From positions 1-15,129 of the forward strand of contig URAD01000031.1 of the NCBI GenBank assembly GCA_900545745.1: a stretch of 15,129 nt of DNA, in the 5' to 3' direction. Both the position numbers and the translations under genes were made by a program. Shown here piece by piece: positions 6,660 to 13,432 of the stretch; position 1 is the first letter of the stretch, and each line of letters starts with the position of its first letter. This DNA comes from an uncultured Collinsella sp. (lineage in GTDB: Bacteria > Actinomycetota > Coriobacteriia > Coriobacteriales > Coriobacteriaceae). The notes beneath the pieces are model-generated. The model saw nothing but the letters and a program-made list of their open reading frames with translations. It had not been told where the DNA came from and searched no databases.

Positions 6660-7283
6660 ATGAAGTACTTTGACTATATCGTGTTTGACGTTGATGGGAC
6701 ATTGGCAGATACAGAAGAAAGCGTGCTGTCATCGCTTGACCAGATTGTCCAAGAAGAAACCGGCAAAACGCTCCCCCGACACGAGCTTGAATTTGCCCTC
6801 GGCATACCCGGCAAGGATGCCCTTGAGAAACTTGGAATCTACTCGCAGGCAACGTTGGATCGCTGGTGCCAAGTTGCCGCCAGCTTTAAAAGCACCATCA
6901 GCGTGTTTCCAGGTTTGCTTGAAGTCATCGCAACACTCGCCGATAGCGGCTGCAAACTTGGCATCGTCTCCTCACGTGCGCGCGACGAATACGCAAAAGA
7001 AATTGCACCCCTTGGTTTTGATAGGTATTTTGAGCACATCATCCTTGTCGAAGACACAACCGAACATAAACCCGCACCCGCACCCATGCTCGAATATCTC
7101 CGACGTGCGGGCGCGAATCCTGGCAACGTCGTCTACGTTGGCGACACCGTCTACGACGAACAATGCGCAACTTCAGCAGGGGTCAGTTTTGCCCGAGCGG
7201 CATGGGGATCACACCAAGACATCCCAAACGCCACCTACAACCTCAAAACCCCCAACGACCTGCTAACCCTAACAACCAAGTAA
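6660..7283 (+). CDS. HAD-superfamily phosphatase (phosphoglycolate phosphatase/PgmB-like)
   Basis: A 207-residue soluble hydrolase with all four HAD motifs: DVDGT (nucleophile D10, acid D12), SSRA with S104, K137 in EHKPAP, and GDTVYDEQCA with D162 and D166. The helical cap between motifs I and II (about 16-90) makes it subclass I, like phosphoglycolate phosphatases and beta-phosphoglucomutases. I chose ATG 6660 because TAGGAG lies seven bases ahead; an upstream in-frame ATG at 6642 has no ribosome site, and the homology begins at FDYIVFDVDGT. It lies downstream of the AraC gene with a 56-base gap. The substrate is unknown; sugar phosphates are typical. Confidence 0.88.
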   Translation: MKYFDYIVFDVDGTLADTEESVLSSLDQIVQEETGKTLPRHELEFALGIPGKDALEKLGIYSQATLDRWCQVAASFKSTISVFPGLLEVIATLADSGCKLGIVSSRARDEYAKEIAPLGFDRYFEHIILVEDTTEHKPAPAPMLEYLRRAGANPGNVVYVGDTVYDEQCATSAGVSFARAAWGSHQDIPNATYNLKTPNDLLTLTTK

Positions 7284-7346
7284 CCCTCCCATCCCAAATT
7301 CGCAGTCCTAACGCCACAAGGACGACGACCTCGAGAAGGTCAACTT

Positions 7347-7471
7347 GGGAGGGACGAGGGCTTAGTTCCCCAATCTTTCCGCAGGGGGCAAAAAGCCTCG
7401 CCGCACGAAGTGCGCAGCGAGGCTTTTTGCATGCCCGAGGACGATTGGGGAACTAAGCCCTCGTCCCTCCC
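7347..7471. terminator. Nested palindrome acting as bidirectional terminator between convergent genes
   Basis: The core is a hairpin with perfect 14-bp arms, GCAAAAAGCCTCGC (7388-7401) and GCGAGGCTTTTTGC (7417-7430). Its tip has a further CGCAC/GTGCG stem. It is A-rich before and T-rich after on both strands, as a two-way intrinsic terminator should be. It serves the HAD gene (plus) and the aldolase (minus). Outside it lies a second perfect inverted repeat of 29 bp, 7347-7375 with 7443-7471, so the whole 125 bases can fold into one long hairpin. The outer arms are not needed for termination and may be a repeat element. Confidence 0.85.
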
Positions 7472-7504
7472 CGGGATATGTAGCGAGTCGGAGTACCCTT
7501 GCTG

Positions 7505-8362
7505 TTACTCTGCTTTGCCCACAGAGTTGAGGTTGGTCATGCGGATCTTAACCAGCTCGGTGATCTCACGCATGCCCTCCTTGGCCGGCTTCTTGGGATC
7601 GAAGCAGGCAGGGTTCTCGGCCATGTAGGCCATGAAGCCCTTGGTGTAGGCCTGACGCAGCTCGGTGGCGTAGTTAACCTTGCAGATGCCGTTCTTCACA
7701 GCCTCGGCAACCTGCTCATCGGGCACACCGGAGGTGCCGTGCAGGACCAGCGGCACGTCGACGGCATCGCGGATGGCCTTGACCACGGACTGCTCGATGT
7801 GCGGATCGCTCGTGTACACGCCGTGGCTGGTACCAACGCCAATTGCGAGGGAGGTGCAGCCAGTGCGCTCGACGAACTCCTTGGCCTCGGCAGGATCGGT
7901 GTAGGGGCTCTCGCCCTCAACCGCGGGACCGTCGTCCTCCTTGCCGCCAACCTTGCCGAGCTCGGCCTCGACGGGCACGCCCATGGCGCGGCCGGCGTCG
8001 GCGACGGACTTGGTCAGGGCGATGTTGTCCTCGAAGGACTCGTGCGAGCCGTCGATCATAACGGAGGTGTAGCCCGTGCGGAAAGCCTGCATGCAGCGGT
8101 CATAGCCATCGCCGTGATCGAGGTGCAGGGCGACGGGCACGGAAGCGCGCTCGGCAGCGGCCTTGACCATGCCGTAGAAGTAATCCAGACCAGCGGTCTT
8201 GATAGTGCCCGGGGTGGTCTGCATGATGACGGGGGACTTGGTCTCCTCGGCAGCGGCCAGAACGGCCATAACAAACTCGAGGTTCTCGACGTTGAACGCG
8301 CCGACGGCGTAGTGACCGGCCTGAGCGTCCTTGAGCATCTTTTCGGTGGTAACAAGTGCCAT
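7505..8362 (-). CDS. Class II ketose-bisphosphate aldolase (fructose- or tagatose-bisphosphate)
   Basis: A 285-residue zinc aldolase that cleaves fructose-1,6- or tagatose-1,6-bisphosphate into dihydroxyacetone phosphate and glyceraldehyde-3-phosphate. Motifs seen: HLDHG with D82 and zinc ligand H83, VEAELGKVGG with E134, GTSHGVY with H180, and LHGTSGVP with H208. Length equals the short FbaA/GatY type. The C-terminal part (GICKVNYATEL, then ENPACFDPKKP) resembles GatY/KbaY tagatose aldolases as much as FbaA, so substrate preference is open. ATG 8360-8362 has GAGAGGAG upstream; an open frame continues to 8512 but has no family similarity there. A DeoR-type regulator is divergent from it and probably controls it. 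Confidence 0.92.
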   Translation of the reverse strand: MALVTTEKMLKDAQAGHYAVGAFNVENLEFVMAVLAAAEETKSPVIMQTTPGTIKTAGLDYFYGMVKAAAERASVPVALHLDHGDGYDRCMQAFRTGYTSVMIDGSHESFEDNIALTKSVADAGRAMGVPVEAELGKVGGKEDDGPAVEGESPYTDPAEAKEFVERTGCTSLAIGVGTSHGVYTSDPHIEQSVVKAIRDAVDVPLVLHGTSGVPDEQVAEAVKNGICKVNYATELRQAYTKGFMAYMAENPACFDPKKPAKEGMREITELVKIRMTNLNSVGKAE

Positions 8363-8382
8363 GAGCGTTTGCTCCTCTCCCT

Positions 8383-8405
8383 CGCCCGCATCTGGACATC
8401 GGGCG
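8383..8405 (-). promoter_or_regulatory. Leader hairpin ahead of the aldolase ribosome site
   Basis: CGCCCG and CGGGCG arms (8400-8405 with 8383-8388) form a 6-bp stem with an 11-base loop in the aldolase mRNA, ending a few bases before the GAGAGGAG ribosome site. It may affect translation or stability. A weak TACAAT -10 candidate lies further upstream at about 8448-8453. Confidence 0.3.
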
Positions 8406-8582
8406 TAGTTGATCACAAGGCGTTTTACCTTGCGTTTTGCTGCGCTCATTGTATGAAATTCAGCGGCTTTGCACGCGCGAGATATTGAGCCCATGCAGGT
8501 CAATACAGTCATTTTTGAAAAGCAAACGGAAGGAATTTGAGCCGAGTGGACATGTTCGATATTGAATTTTGAGTGTTCAGCG

Positions 8583-8653
8583 TCTTTCTTTTATAGAAAA
8601 GATAAGTAATCGAAAGGTCTTTTCTTACTCAAAAAGAAAATGAACGAAAATAG
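8583..8653. promoter_or_regulatory. A/T-rich control region with GAAAA/TTTTC repeats between aldolase and deoR
   Basis: This lies in the 335-base gap between the divergent aldolase and deoR genes and is far more A/T-rich than its surroundings. Two perfect inverted repeats are present: TCTTTT-atag-AAAAGA (8587-8602) and TTTTCTT-7-AAGAAAA (8620-8640). A further ACGAAAATAG follows at about 8644-8653. Repeated motifs of this kind are typical DeoR-family operators, and the block is placed to act on both genes. Binding by the adjacent DeoR protein is inference. Confidence 0.5.
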
Positions 8654-8697
8654 AGTCAACACAATTCCTGCAAATTTCAGACGATGATGGAGCAAAT

Positions 8698-9501
8698 ATG
8701 GCCCACGCAACAACCCGAGCTTTCGCCGACGAGCGTCGTTCCGCCATTTTGGAAATGCTCGATCATAATGCCTCGGTGCAGGTAGCAGAAATCGCCCAGA
8801 CCTTTGGCGTGTCCTCCGTCACCGCCCGCGCCGACCTTGACGCGCTCGCCGAAGCAGGCAAGCTGCGCCGCACACATGGTGGTGCCGTATCGCTCCACAA
8901 ACGCCTAACCGTTTCCACGCAGGATCGCCGCATCAATGTCAACGTCGCCGCCAAGCAGGCTATCGCGCAAAGCGCCATCGAGCTCGTCAATAACGGCGAC
9001 ACGCTGCTCGTCGACTCGGGCACCACGGCGCTCGAGTTCGTCCGACTCCTCAATCAGCGCGACGGCATCACCGTCATCACGGCCGACATTACCATTGCCG
9101 ATTACATCGACGAAAGCATGCCCTCGGTCGATGTCGTCATGCTGGGCGGGGCGCTGCGCAAAGGCCATCGCTATCTGTACGGCCCACTTACCATGCAGGC
9201 GCTCCAAATGGTCCATGCCGATCTGGCCGTCATGTGCCCCGGCGCCTTTGTCCCCAGCTGCGGCTTTACGACCGACTTTCCCCAGATGGCCGAGACCAAA
9301 ACGGCTATGATTGCCGCGGCCCATCAAAGCGTCGCCCTCATGGACGCCAGCAAGGTTAACGGACGCGGCATGTACCGCTTTGCCGAGCTGACCGACGTCG
9401 ACTCCATCGTGATGGACAGCGACCCCGATAATGCCGTCGCCACCTCAATCGCCGAGGCCACTGACAGCGAACGTCCAGCCCTCATCATCGCCGGCGCTTA
9501 A
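8698..9501 (+). CDS. DeoR/GlpR-family transcriptional regulator
   Basis: A 267-residue repressor-type protein. The N-terminal winged helix-turn-helix (about 10-62) has the DeoR pattern: RRSAILEMLDHNASVQVAEI, then GVSSVTARADLDAL and GKLRRTHGGAV. The C-terminal sugar-phosphate-sensing domain has VDSGTT (105-110), where phosphate is bound, and ALMDASKV near 213-220. ATG 8698 follows GATGGAG with a five-base spacer. The gene is divergent from the ketose-bisphosphate aldolase across a repeat-rich control region, so the likely target is that aldolase and its own gene, with a sugar phosphate as inducer. A strong terminator follows directly. Confidence 0.92.
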   Translation: MAHATTRAFADERRSAILEMLDHNASVQVAEIAQTFGVSSVTARADLDALAEAGKLRRTHGGAVSLHKRLTVSTQDRRINVNVAAKQAIAQSAIELVNNGDTLLVDSGTTALEFVRLLNQRDGITVITADITIADYIDESMPSVDVVMLGGALRKGHRYLYGPLTMQALQMVHADLAVMCPGAFVPSCGFTTDFPQMAETKTAMIAAAHQSVALMDASKVNGRGMYRFAELTDVDSIVMDSDPDNAVATSIAEATDSERPALIIAGA

Positions 9502-9504
9502 ACA

Positions 9505-9545
9505 AAAACCACCACAAAGGTGCCTGTCCCCTTTGTGGTGGTTTT
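9505..9545. terminator. Bidirectional intrinsic terminator between deoR and the flavodiiron gene
   Basis: AAAACCACCACAAAGG (9505-9520) and CCTTTGTGGTGGTTTT (9530-9545) are perfect reverse complements with a nine-base loop. The arms end in A- and T-runs, so both the deoR transcript and the convergent flavodiiron transcript can stop here. The loop and inner arm contain GGTGCCTGTCCCC, discussed as a finding. Confidence 0.88.
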
Positions 9546-9566
9546 GACGGTAGAAGCGAGCCGTTG

Positions 9567-10727
9567 TTACTTGGACAGCTCGTCGGCGAGGGCTTCGATC
9601 TGGGCGCGCGATGCGTCGTTGAGCGAACCCAGGACGGTCACCTTGTTTTGCGCCATGGTGATGTCCTTCATGCCCCCGAGCTCCTTGGTCATAACCTTGG
9701 CAGCGGTGGGCGCCCAGGAGCCGGCCTCAACGAGCGCCACCGTACGGTTCTGATAGGCGTGCTCGGCGAGCGTGTGGATGAAGGTGCTCATGAACGGGAA
9801 GATCTCGCCCTGATAGGTGATAGAAGCGAGCACTAGACGGTCGTAGCGGAACGCGTCCTCAACGGCCTCGGCCATGTCGTCGCGAGCCAGGTCGAAGACG
9901 GAGACCTTCTGGCCGCGAGCCTCGAGTGCCGCGGCGAGCTCCTCGACGGCAGCCTTCAGATGGCCGTAAACGCTCGCGTAGGCAATCGTGATGCCCTCGT
10001 CCTCGGGCTGGTAGCTCGACCAGGTGTTGTAGGTGTCGAGGTAGTAGCCCAGGTTCTCGGTCAGCACAGGGCCATGGAGCGGGCAGATGATCTGGATGTC
10101 CAGATCGGCAGCTTTCTTGAGCACGGCCTGCACGAACTTGCCGAACTTACCGACGATACCAAAGTAGTAACGGCGTGCCTCGCAGGCCCAGCCTTCCGGG
10201 TCCTCGATGTCGTTGGCGCCGAACTTGCCAAAGCCGTCAGCGCTAAAGAGCACCTTATCGGTGGCCTCGTAGGAGAACAGTACCTCGGGCCAATGCACGT
10301 TGGGGGCGCCGACAAACGTCAGGCTGTGGCCGCCCAGGTCGAGCACATCGCCCTCTTTGACGACCGTCTTGCGCTCGGGGTAGTCGGTGCCAAAGTAGTT
10401 AACCATCATACGGAAGGCGCCCATACTGGCCACGATCTGGGCCTGCGGATAGCGCTCCATAAAGGCAGCGATGCCAGCGGAGTGATCGGGCTCCATGTGG
10501 TGGACGACCAGGTAATCGGGCGTGCGGCCGTCGAGCACGGCCTCGATGTTGCCGAGCCACTCGTCAACAAAACCACCGTCGACCGAATCGGCGACAGCGA
10601 TCTTCTCGCCCAAGATAACGTAGCTGTTGTATGCCATACCGTTCTCGGACACGTCATACTGGCCCTCGAACAGGTCGATGTCGTGATCGTCGACGCCAAC
10701 GTAGCGGATATCCTTGGTGATCTCCAT
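9567..10727 (-). CDS. fprA: FprA-family A-type flavoprotein (flavodiiron protein)
   Basis: A 386-residue cytoplasmic enzyme that reduces O2 to water or NO to N2O, protecting anaerobes. The N-terminal metallo-beta-lactamase-like domain (to about 245) has the full di-iron ligand set: H77-x-E79-x-D81 in HHMEPDH, H145 in NVHWPE, D164 in SADGFG, and H218 in CPLHGP. The C-terminal flavodoxin domain (about 246-386) begins ITIAYASVYGHLKAAVEELA, the FMN-binding loop. No rubredoxin or flavin reductase domain is fused on, so electrons must come from a separate rubredoxin or reductase. ATG 10725-10727 has AGGAGG nine bases upstream, and the homology starts there. Its own promoter and an inverted repeat lie upstream. 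Confidence 0.94.
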   Translation of the reverse strand: MEITKDIRYVGVDDHDIDLFEGQYDVSENGMAYNSYVILGEKIAVADSVDGGFVDEWLGNIEAVLDGRTPDYLVVHHMEPDHSAGIAAFMERYPQAQIVASMGAFRMMVNYFGTDYPERKTVVKEGDVLDLGGHSLTFVGAPNVHWPEVLFSYEATDKVLFSADGFGKFGANDIEDPEGWACEARRYYFGIVGKFGKFVQAVLKKAADLDIQIICPLHGPVLTENLGYYLDTYNTWSSYQPEDEGITIAYASVYGHLKAAVEELAAALEARGQKVSVFDLARDDMAEAVEDAFRYDRLVLASITYQGEIFPFMSTFIHTLAEHAYQNRTVALVEAGSWAPTAAKVMTKELGGMKDITMAQNKVTVLGSLNDASRAQIEALADELSK

Positions 10728-10743
10728 CAGGCAAAGCCTCCTA

Positions 10744-10770
10744 GATAGACAAAAGAACCCGTCTATCATA
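10744..10770 (-). promoter_or_regulatory. Flavodiiron gene promoter overlapped by an inverted repeat
   Basis: TATGAT (minus strand, 10765-10770) is a good -10 element; a -35 is not obvious. GATAGAC and GTCTATC, on either side of a ten-base spacer (10744-10750 and 10761-10767), are perfect reverse complements. The promoter-proximal arm shares bases with the -10 and the other ends next to the AGGAGG ribosome site. A protein bound here would block polymerase; as RNA it would form a hairpin beside the ribosome site. Confidence 0.45.
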
Positions 10771-10856
10771 GCACTCGGTTGTACCCCAACAGCTATCTGC
10801 CGGCATCCTTACCGATTGTTATTGAAATACGATAAATCGCCGTTTACCTGCGCAAA

Positions 10857-11888
10857 CTATGAGTGTGGTATCGCCGTGCTATGTCGAATAATGAGCTGGC
10901 CGGGAATACGAATGGCAACGGTTTTGCCCGCCGTACCCGCCTCGGGAACCGCATGCTCGAATACCTCGCGTCCACGCTGATGCAAATCGAATCGAACGGT
11001 CGTGAGCTCGTTATGCGCGACAAAATCATCGAGCGAATCGTCGACACCCACCACGCTCACGTCCTCGGGCACGCGCAGGCCGCTATCGCGCAGCGCTGCA
11101 ATCGCGCCATTTGCCATCTGGTCGTTTGCCGCGTAAATCGCCGTCATGGTGCGATCGTGCTCGGCCAGGTACCTGCCGGCCTCGTAGCCGCTGTTGGCAG
11201 ACCAGTCGCCCTCGAGCGGCTCTGCCGGCTCGATGTGTTTACGCTCGAGCGCATCCTGCCAACCGGCTCGACGAAATTGCTCGTCGACCGAGAACGACGG
11301 GCCGCCAATATAGCGAATCTGCCCGTGCCCCAGCTTAAACAGGTGATCCATAAGCAAGAGCGAGCAGCCGTAATGGTCGGAATCGACCGTAGTCACGCGC
11401 GGATGCGCGTACATGGTAACGATGACCGTGCCAATGCCCGGCAGTGGATCAAACGTCTCAAAATCGGGCGCCATGCGGCTCATGCCGATGATGATGCCAT
11501 CCACCGGCAATGCGGCCATACGACGCGTGGCCTCGGCAAGCGAGAATTCCTCAGTCTTGGACATCTCGACCAGCGTGATGGCGCAATTATGCTCGCGAGC
11601 AGCGCTGGCGATGCCGTCGATCATTGAGAGGTTGCCAAACTTGGTGACATCGTTGATGCATAGGCCGACCGAATGGTAACGGCCGTCGCGCAGCGAGCGA
11701 CCGGCATAACTCGGACGAAAGCCGAGCTCTTGCATAGCAGCCTGCACGCGCTGGCGCGTCTGCTCGTTAACGTTGGGCAAGCCGTTGGCGACGCGCGAAA
11801 CCGTCTGCTGCGAAACGCCGGCAGCGCGGGCGACGTCAGCCATGGAGACCGGACGCGAACTGGTATCGTTGGACGGGCGCCTTGCCAC
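10857..11888 (-). CDS. LacI-family transcriptional regulator, probable galactose operon repressor
   Basis: A 343-residue regulator. Residues about 14-37 are a LacI helix-turn-helix (VSMADVARAAGVSQQTVSRVAN), with the hinge helix near 57-70 (FRPSYAGRSLRDGR). A periplasmic-binding-protein-like sensor follows, with typical DGIIIGMS, GHGQIRYIGG, AIYAANDQMANGAIAAL and PEDVSVVGVDD segments. The start is GTG 11886-11888, with AAGGTGA upstream; the reading frame has no better start. It is divergent from galK-galT, and the shared gap carries three copies of one candidate operator, so it most likely represses galKT and itself, with galactose or a derivative as inducer. The flavodiiron gene follows on the same strand after 129 bases but has its own promoter. 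Confidence 0.92.
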   Translation of the reverse strand: MARRPSNDTSSRPVSMADVARAAGVSQQTVSRVANGLPNVNEQTRQRVQAAMQELGFRPSYAGRSLRDGRYHSVGLCINDVTKFGNLSMIDGIASAAREHNCAITLVEMSKTEEFSLAEATRRMAALPVDGIIIGMSRMAPDFETFDPLPGIGTVIVTMYAHPRVTTVDSDHYGCSLLLMDHLFKLGHGQIRYIGGPSFSVDEQFRRAGWQDALERKHIEPAEPLEGDWSANSGYEAGRYLAEHDRTMTAIYAANDQMANGAIAALRDSGLRVPEDVSVVGVDDSLDDFVAHNELTTVRFDLHQRGREVFEHAVPEAGTAGKTVAIRIPGQLIIRHSTAIPHS

Positions 11889-11981
11889 AGGATCACCTTC
11901 ACCCTTGCGAGATCTGAATAGCGTGAATGCCGGCCCGGGCAGTAATACATCCCGCGCCGAGGCCCGCTATCGTCGGACGCA

Positions 11982-11994
11982 TGTTAACGTACTC
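11982..11994 (+). promoter_or_regulatory. Candidate LacI-family operator O1
   Basis: TGTTAACGTACTC, the first of three copies in the lacI-galK gap. It is nearest the lacI gene and lies downstream of a possible lacI promoter, so it could serve autoregulation. Like LacI-family sites, it is an imperfect palindrome around a central CG. Confidence 0.6.
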
Positions 11995-12021
11995 TACTTT
12001 TTCTATCTGCATCTCTTCTGC

Positions 12022-12027
12022 TTTATA
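12022..12027 (-). promoter_or_regulatory. Possible lacI -10 element
   Basis: TATAAA on the minus strand. Transcription from it would start near 12015 and run through O1 before reaching the lacI start at 11888. The -35 match is poor. Confidence 0.25.
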
Positions 12028-12100
12028 AGTCCATACGGCAGTACCGTTCACGGCTGTATTTCTACCGATTACCAGATTCTCAAAAAGTGGCAAGCGATGT

Positions 12101-12118
12101 GTTATGAGTACGTTAACA
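12101..12118 (-). promoter_or_regulatory. Candidate LacI-family operator O2
   Basis: GTTATGAGTACGTTAACA on the plus strand is the exact reverse complement of O3 over 18 bases and of O1 over 13. Its TTAACA end (12113-12118) coincides with the -35 of the candidate galKT promoter. The centre is 63 bases from O3, about six helical turns. Confidence 0.65.
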
Positions 12119-12141
12119 TAGCCCGTAACGTGCGGTATCGT
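12113..12141 (+). promoter_or_regulatory. Candidate galKT promoter
   Basis: TTAACA (12113-12118, one mismatch to TTGACA), a 17-base spacer, and TATCGT (12136-12141) fit a sigma-70-type promoter. Start would be near 12148. The -35 lies inside O2 and O3 lies about 21 bases after the start, so repressor at either site would interfere. The hairpin TGAAC-acttg-GTTCA (12141-12155) would lie at the mRNA 5' end. Confidence 0.45.
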
Positions 12142-12168
12142 GAACACTTGGTTCATGCCGCTACAAGT

Positions 12169-12186
12169 TGTTAACGTACTCATAAC
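12169..12186 (+). promoter_or_regulatory. Candidate LacI-family operator O3
   Basis: TGTTAACGTACTCATAAC, the perfect inverted copy of O2. It lies between the candidate promoter and the galK ribosome site (AAGGAAAGG at 12212-12220). Confidence 0.65.
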
Positions 12187-12226
12187 GACGCAAAACCCAC
12201 CCGGGCACGCCAAGGAAAGGACTCCC

Positions 12227-13432
12227 ATGACCACCCCCGACGAAAAGACATTCGCCACGCTCACCAAGCTGTTTGAGGAGGAGTTTGGCCCCATCGGCGA
12301 CCGCCAGGTGCTCTACGTGCACGCGCCCGGCCGTTCCGAAATCAGCGGCAACCACACCGATCACGAGGGCGGCCACGTTATCGCCGGCTCGCTCGATGTC
12401 GCCGTCGACGGCATCGCCGTGGCAACCGACTCCAACAAGATTCGCGTCGCCGACGAGGGCTATCCTACGTTTGAAATCACGCTCGACACGCTGGATATTC
12501 AAGAGTCCGAGAAGGGCACGTCCGCGAGCCTTGTGCGCGGTATGGCCCACGAGGTCGCAGCCCTTGGCGTTGAGCCCCAGGGCTTCGACTTCGCCTTTAC
12601 CTGCTCCGTTCCCTCGGGCGGCGGCCTGTCCAGCTCTGCCGCCGTCGAGGCCGCGTACGGTCGTGCCATGGAAACCCTCTGGGGCGCGCCCGCCATTGAG
12701 CCCGTCACGCTCGCTCAGATGAGCCAGCGCACCGAGAACAACTACTACGGCAAGCCCTGCGGTCTGATGGATCAGGCAGCCGTGTGCCTGGGCGGCCTTG
12801 CCTACATGGACTTTGAGGACCAGGCTCAGCCTAAAACCCAGAAGCTCGAACTCAACTTTGAGGATCACGGCTATGCGCTCGTGCTCGTTAAGGTCGGTGC
12901 CGACCACGTGGCCGCCACCGACGACTACGCCGCCGTACCGCGCGAGATGCAGGACGTTGCTGCCGAGTTTGGCAAGACACGCCTGTGCGAGGTCGACGTT
13001 GCCGACTTTGACGCCAAGCTCCCCGAGCTGCGCGCCAAACTGGGCGACCGTGCCTGCCTGCGCGCCGTTCACTACTGGTACGAGAACGGCCTGGTCGACA
13101 AGCGCTGGGCAGCTCTTAACGCCGGCGACATCGACCAGTTCCTGGTCCTGACGCGCGAGTCCGGCGCCAGCTCTGCCATGTACCTGCAGAATGTCGTTGC
13201 CAAGTTGGGCTCCGAGCAGCCCTCCATGTATGCGCTGGCCCTTGCCGAGCATGTGCTCGACGGCCGCGGCGCCGTCCGCATCCACGGCGGCGGCTTTGGT
13301 GGCACCATCCAGGCCTTCGTGCCGCTCGACCTAGTCGACACCTTTATTACCAAGATGAACGGCTGGCTGGGCGAGGGCTCTGCCCGTCACTACGCAATTT
13401 CTGACAAGGGGGCTTACGCGGCATGGCTGTAA
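12227..13432 (+). CDS. galK: Galactokinase
   Basis: A 401-residue GHMP-family kinase that phosphorylates galactose at C1 with ATP, the first Leloir step after mutarotation. Motifs: sugar-binding GRSEISGNHTDHEGG (35-49), ATP-binding SVPSGGGLSSSAA (128-139), catalytic D182 in CGLMDQAAV, and GHMP motif 3 RIHGGGFGGTIQAF (351-364). The first motif differs from the common GRVNLIGEHTDYNGG: the Glu of GEH is Asn42, while R36 and D45 are kept. I recall this variant from clostridial and coriobacterial galactokinases. ATG 12227 has AAGGAAAGG six bases upstream; an open frame extends to 12140 but crosses the operators. galT overlaps its end by 10 bases. Confidence 0.95.
   Translation: MTTPDEKTFATLTKLFEEEFGPIGDRQVLYVHAPGRSEISGNHTDHEGGHVIAGSLDVAVDGIAVATDSNKIRVADEGYPTFEITLDTLDIQESEKGTSASLVRGMAHEVAALGVEPQGFDFAFTCSVPSGGGLSSSAAVEAAYGRAMETLWGAPAIEPVTLAQMSQRTENNYYGKPCGLMDQAAVCLGGLAYMDFEDQAQPKTQKLELNFEDHGYALVLVKVGADHVAATDDYAAVPREMQDVAAEFGKTRLCEVDVADFDAKLPELRAKLGDRACLRAVHYWYENGLVDKRWAALNAGDIDQFLVLTRESGASSAMYLQNVVAKLGSEQPSMYALALAEHVLDGRGAVRIHGGGFGGTIQAFVPLDLVDTFITKMNGWLGEGSARHYAISDKGAYAAWL

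Noticed and set aside
8363..8512. N-terminal extension of the aldolase to an ATG at 8510-8512
   Set aside because: The extra 50 residues have no similarity to class II aldolases, and the family start MALVTTEKMLKDA follows a good ribosome site.
11766..11774. GTTAACGTT inside the lacI gene as a fourth operator
   Set aside because: It shares only the GTTAACGT core with the three gap copies and falls in helix-turn-helix coding sequence, so chance is likely.
12140..12226. N-terminal extension of galactokinase
   Set aside because: It would translate through operator O3 and lacks a ribosome site; ATG 12227 has a strong one.
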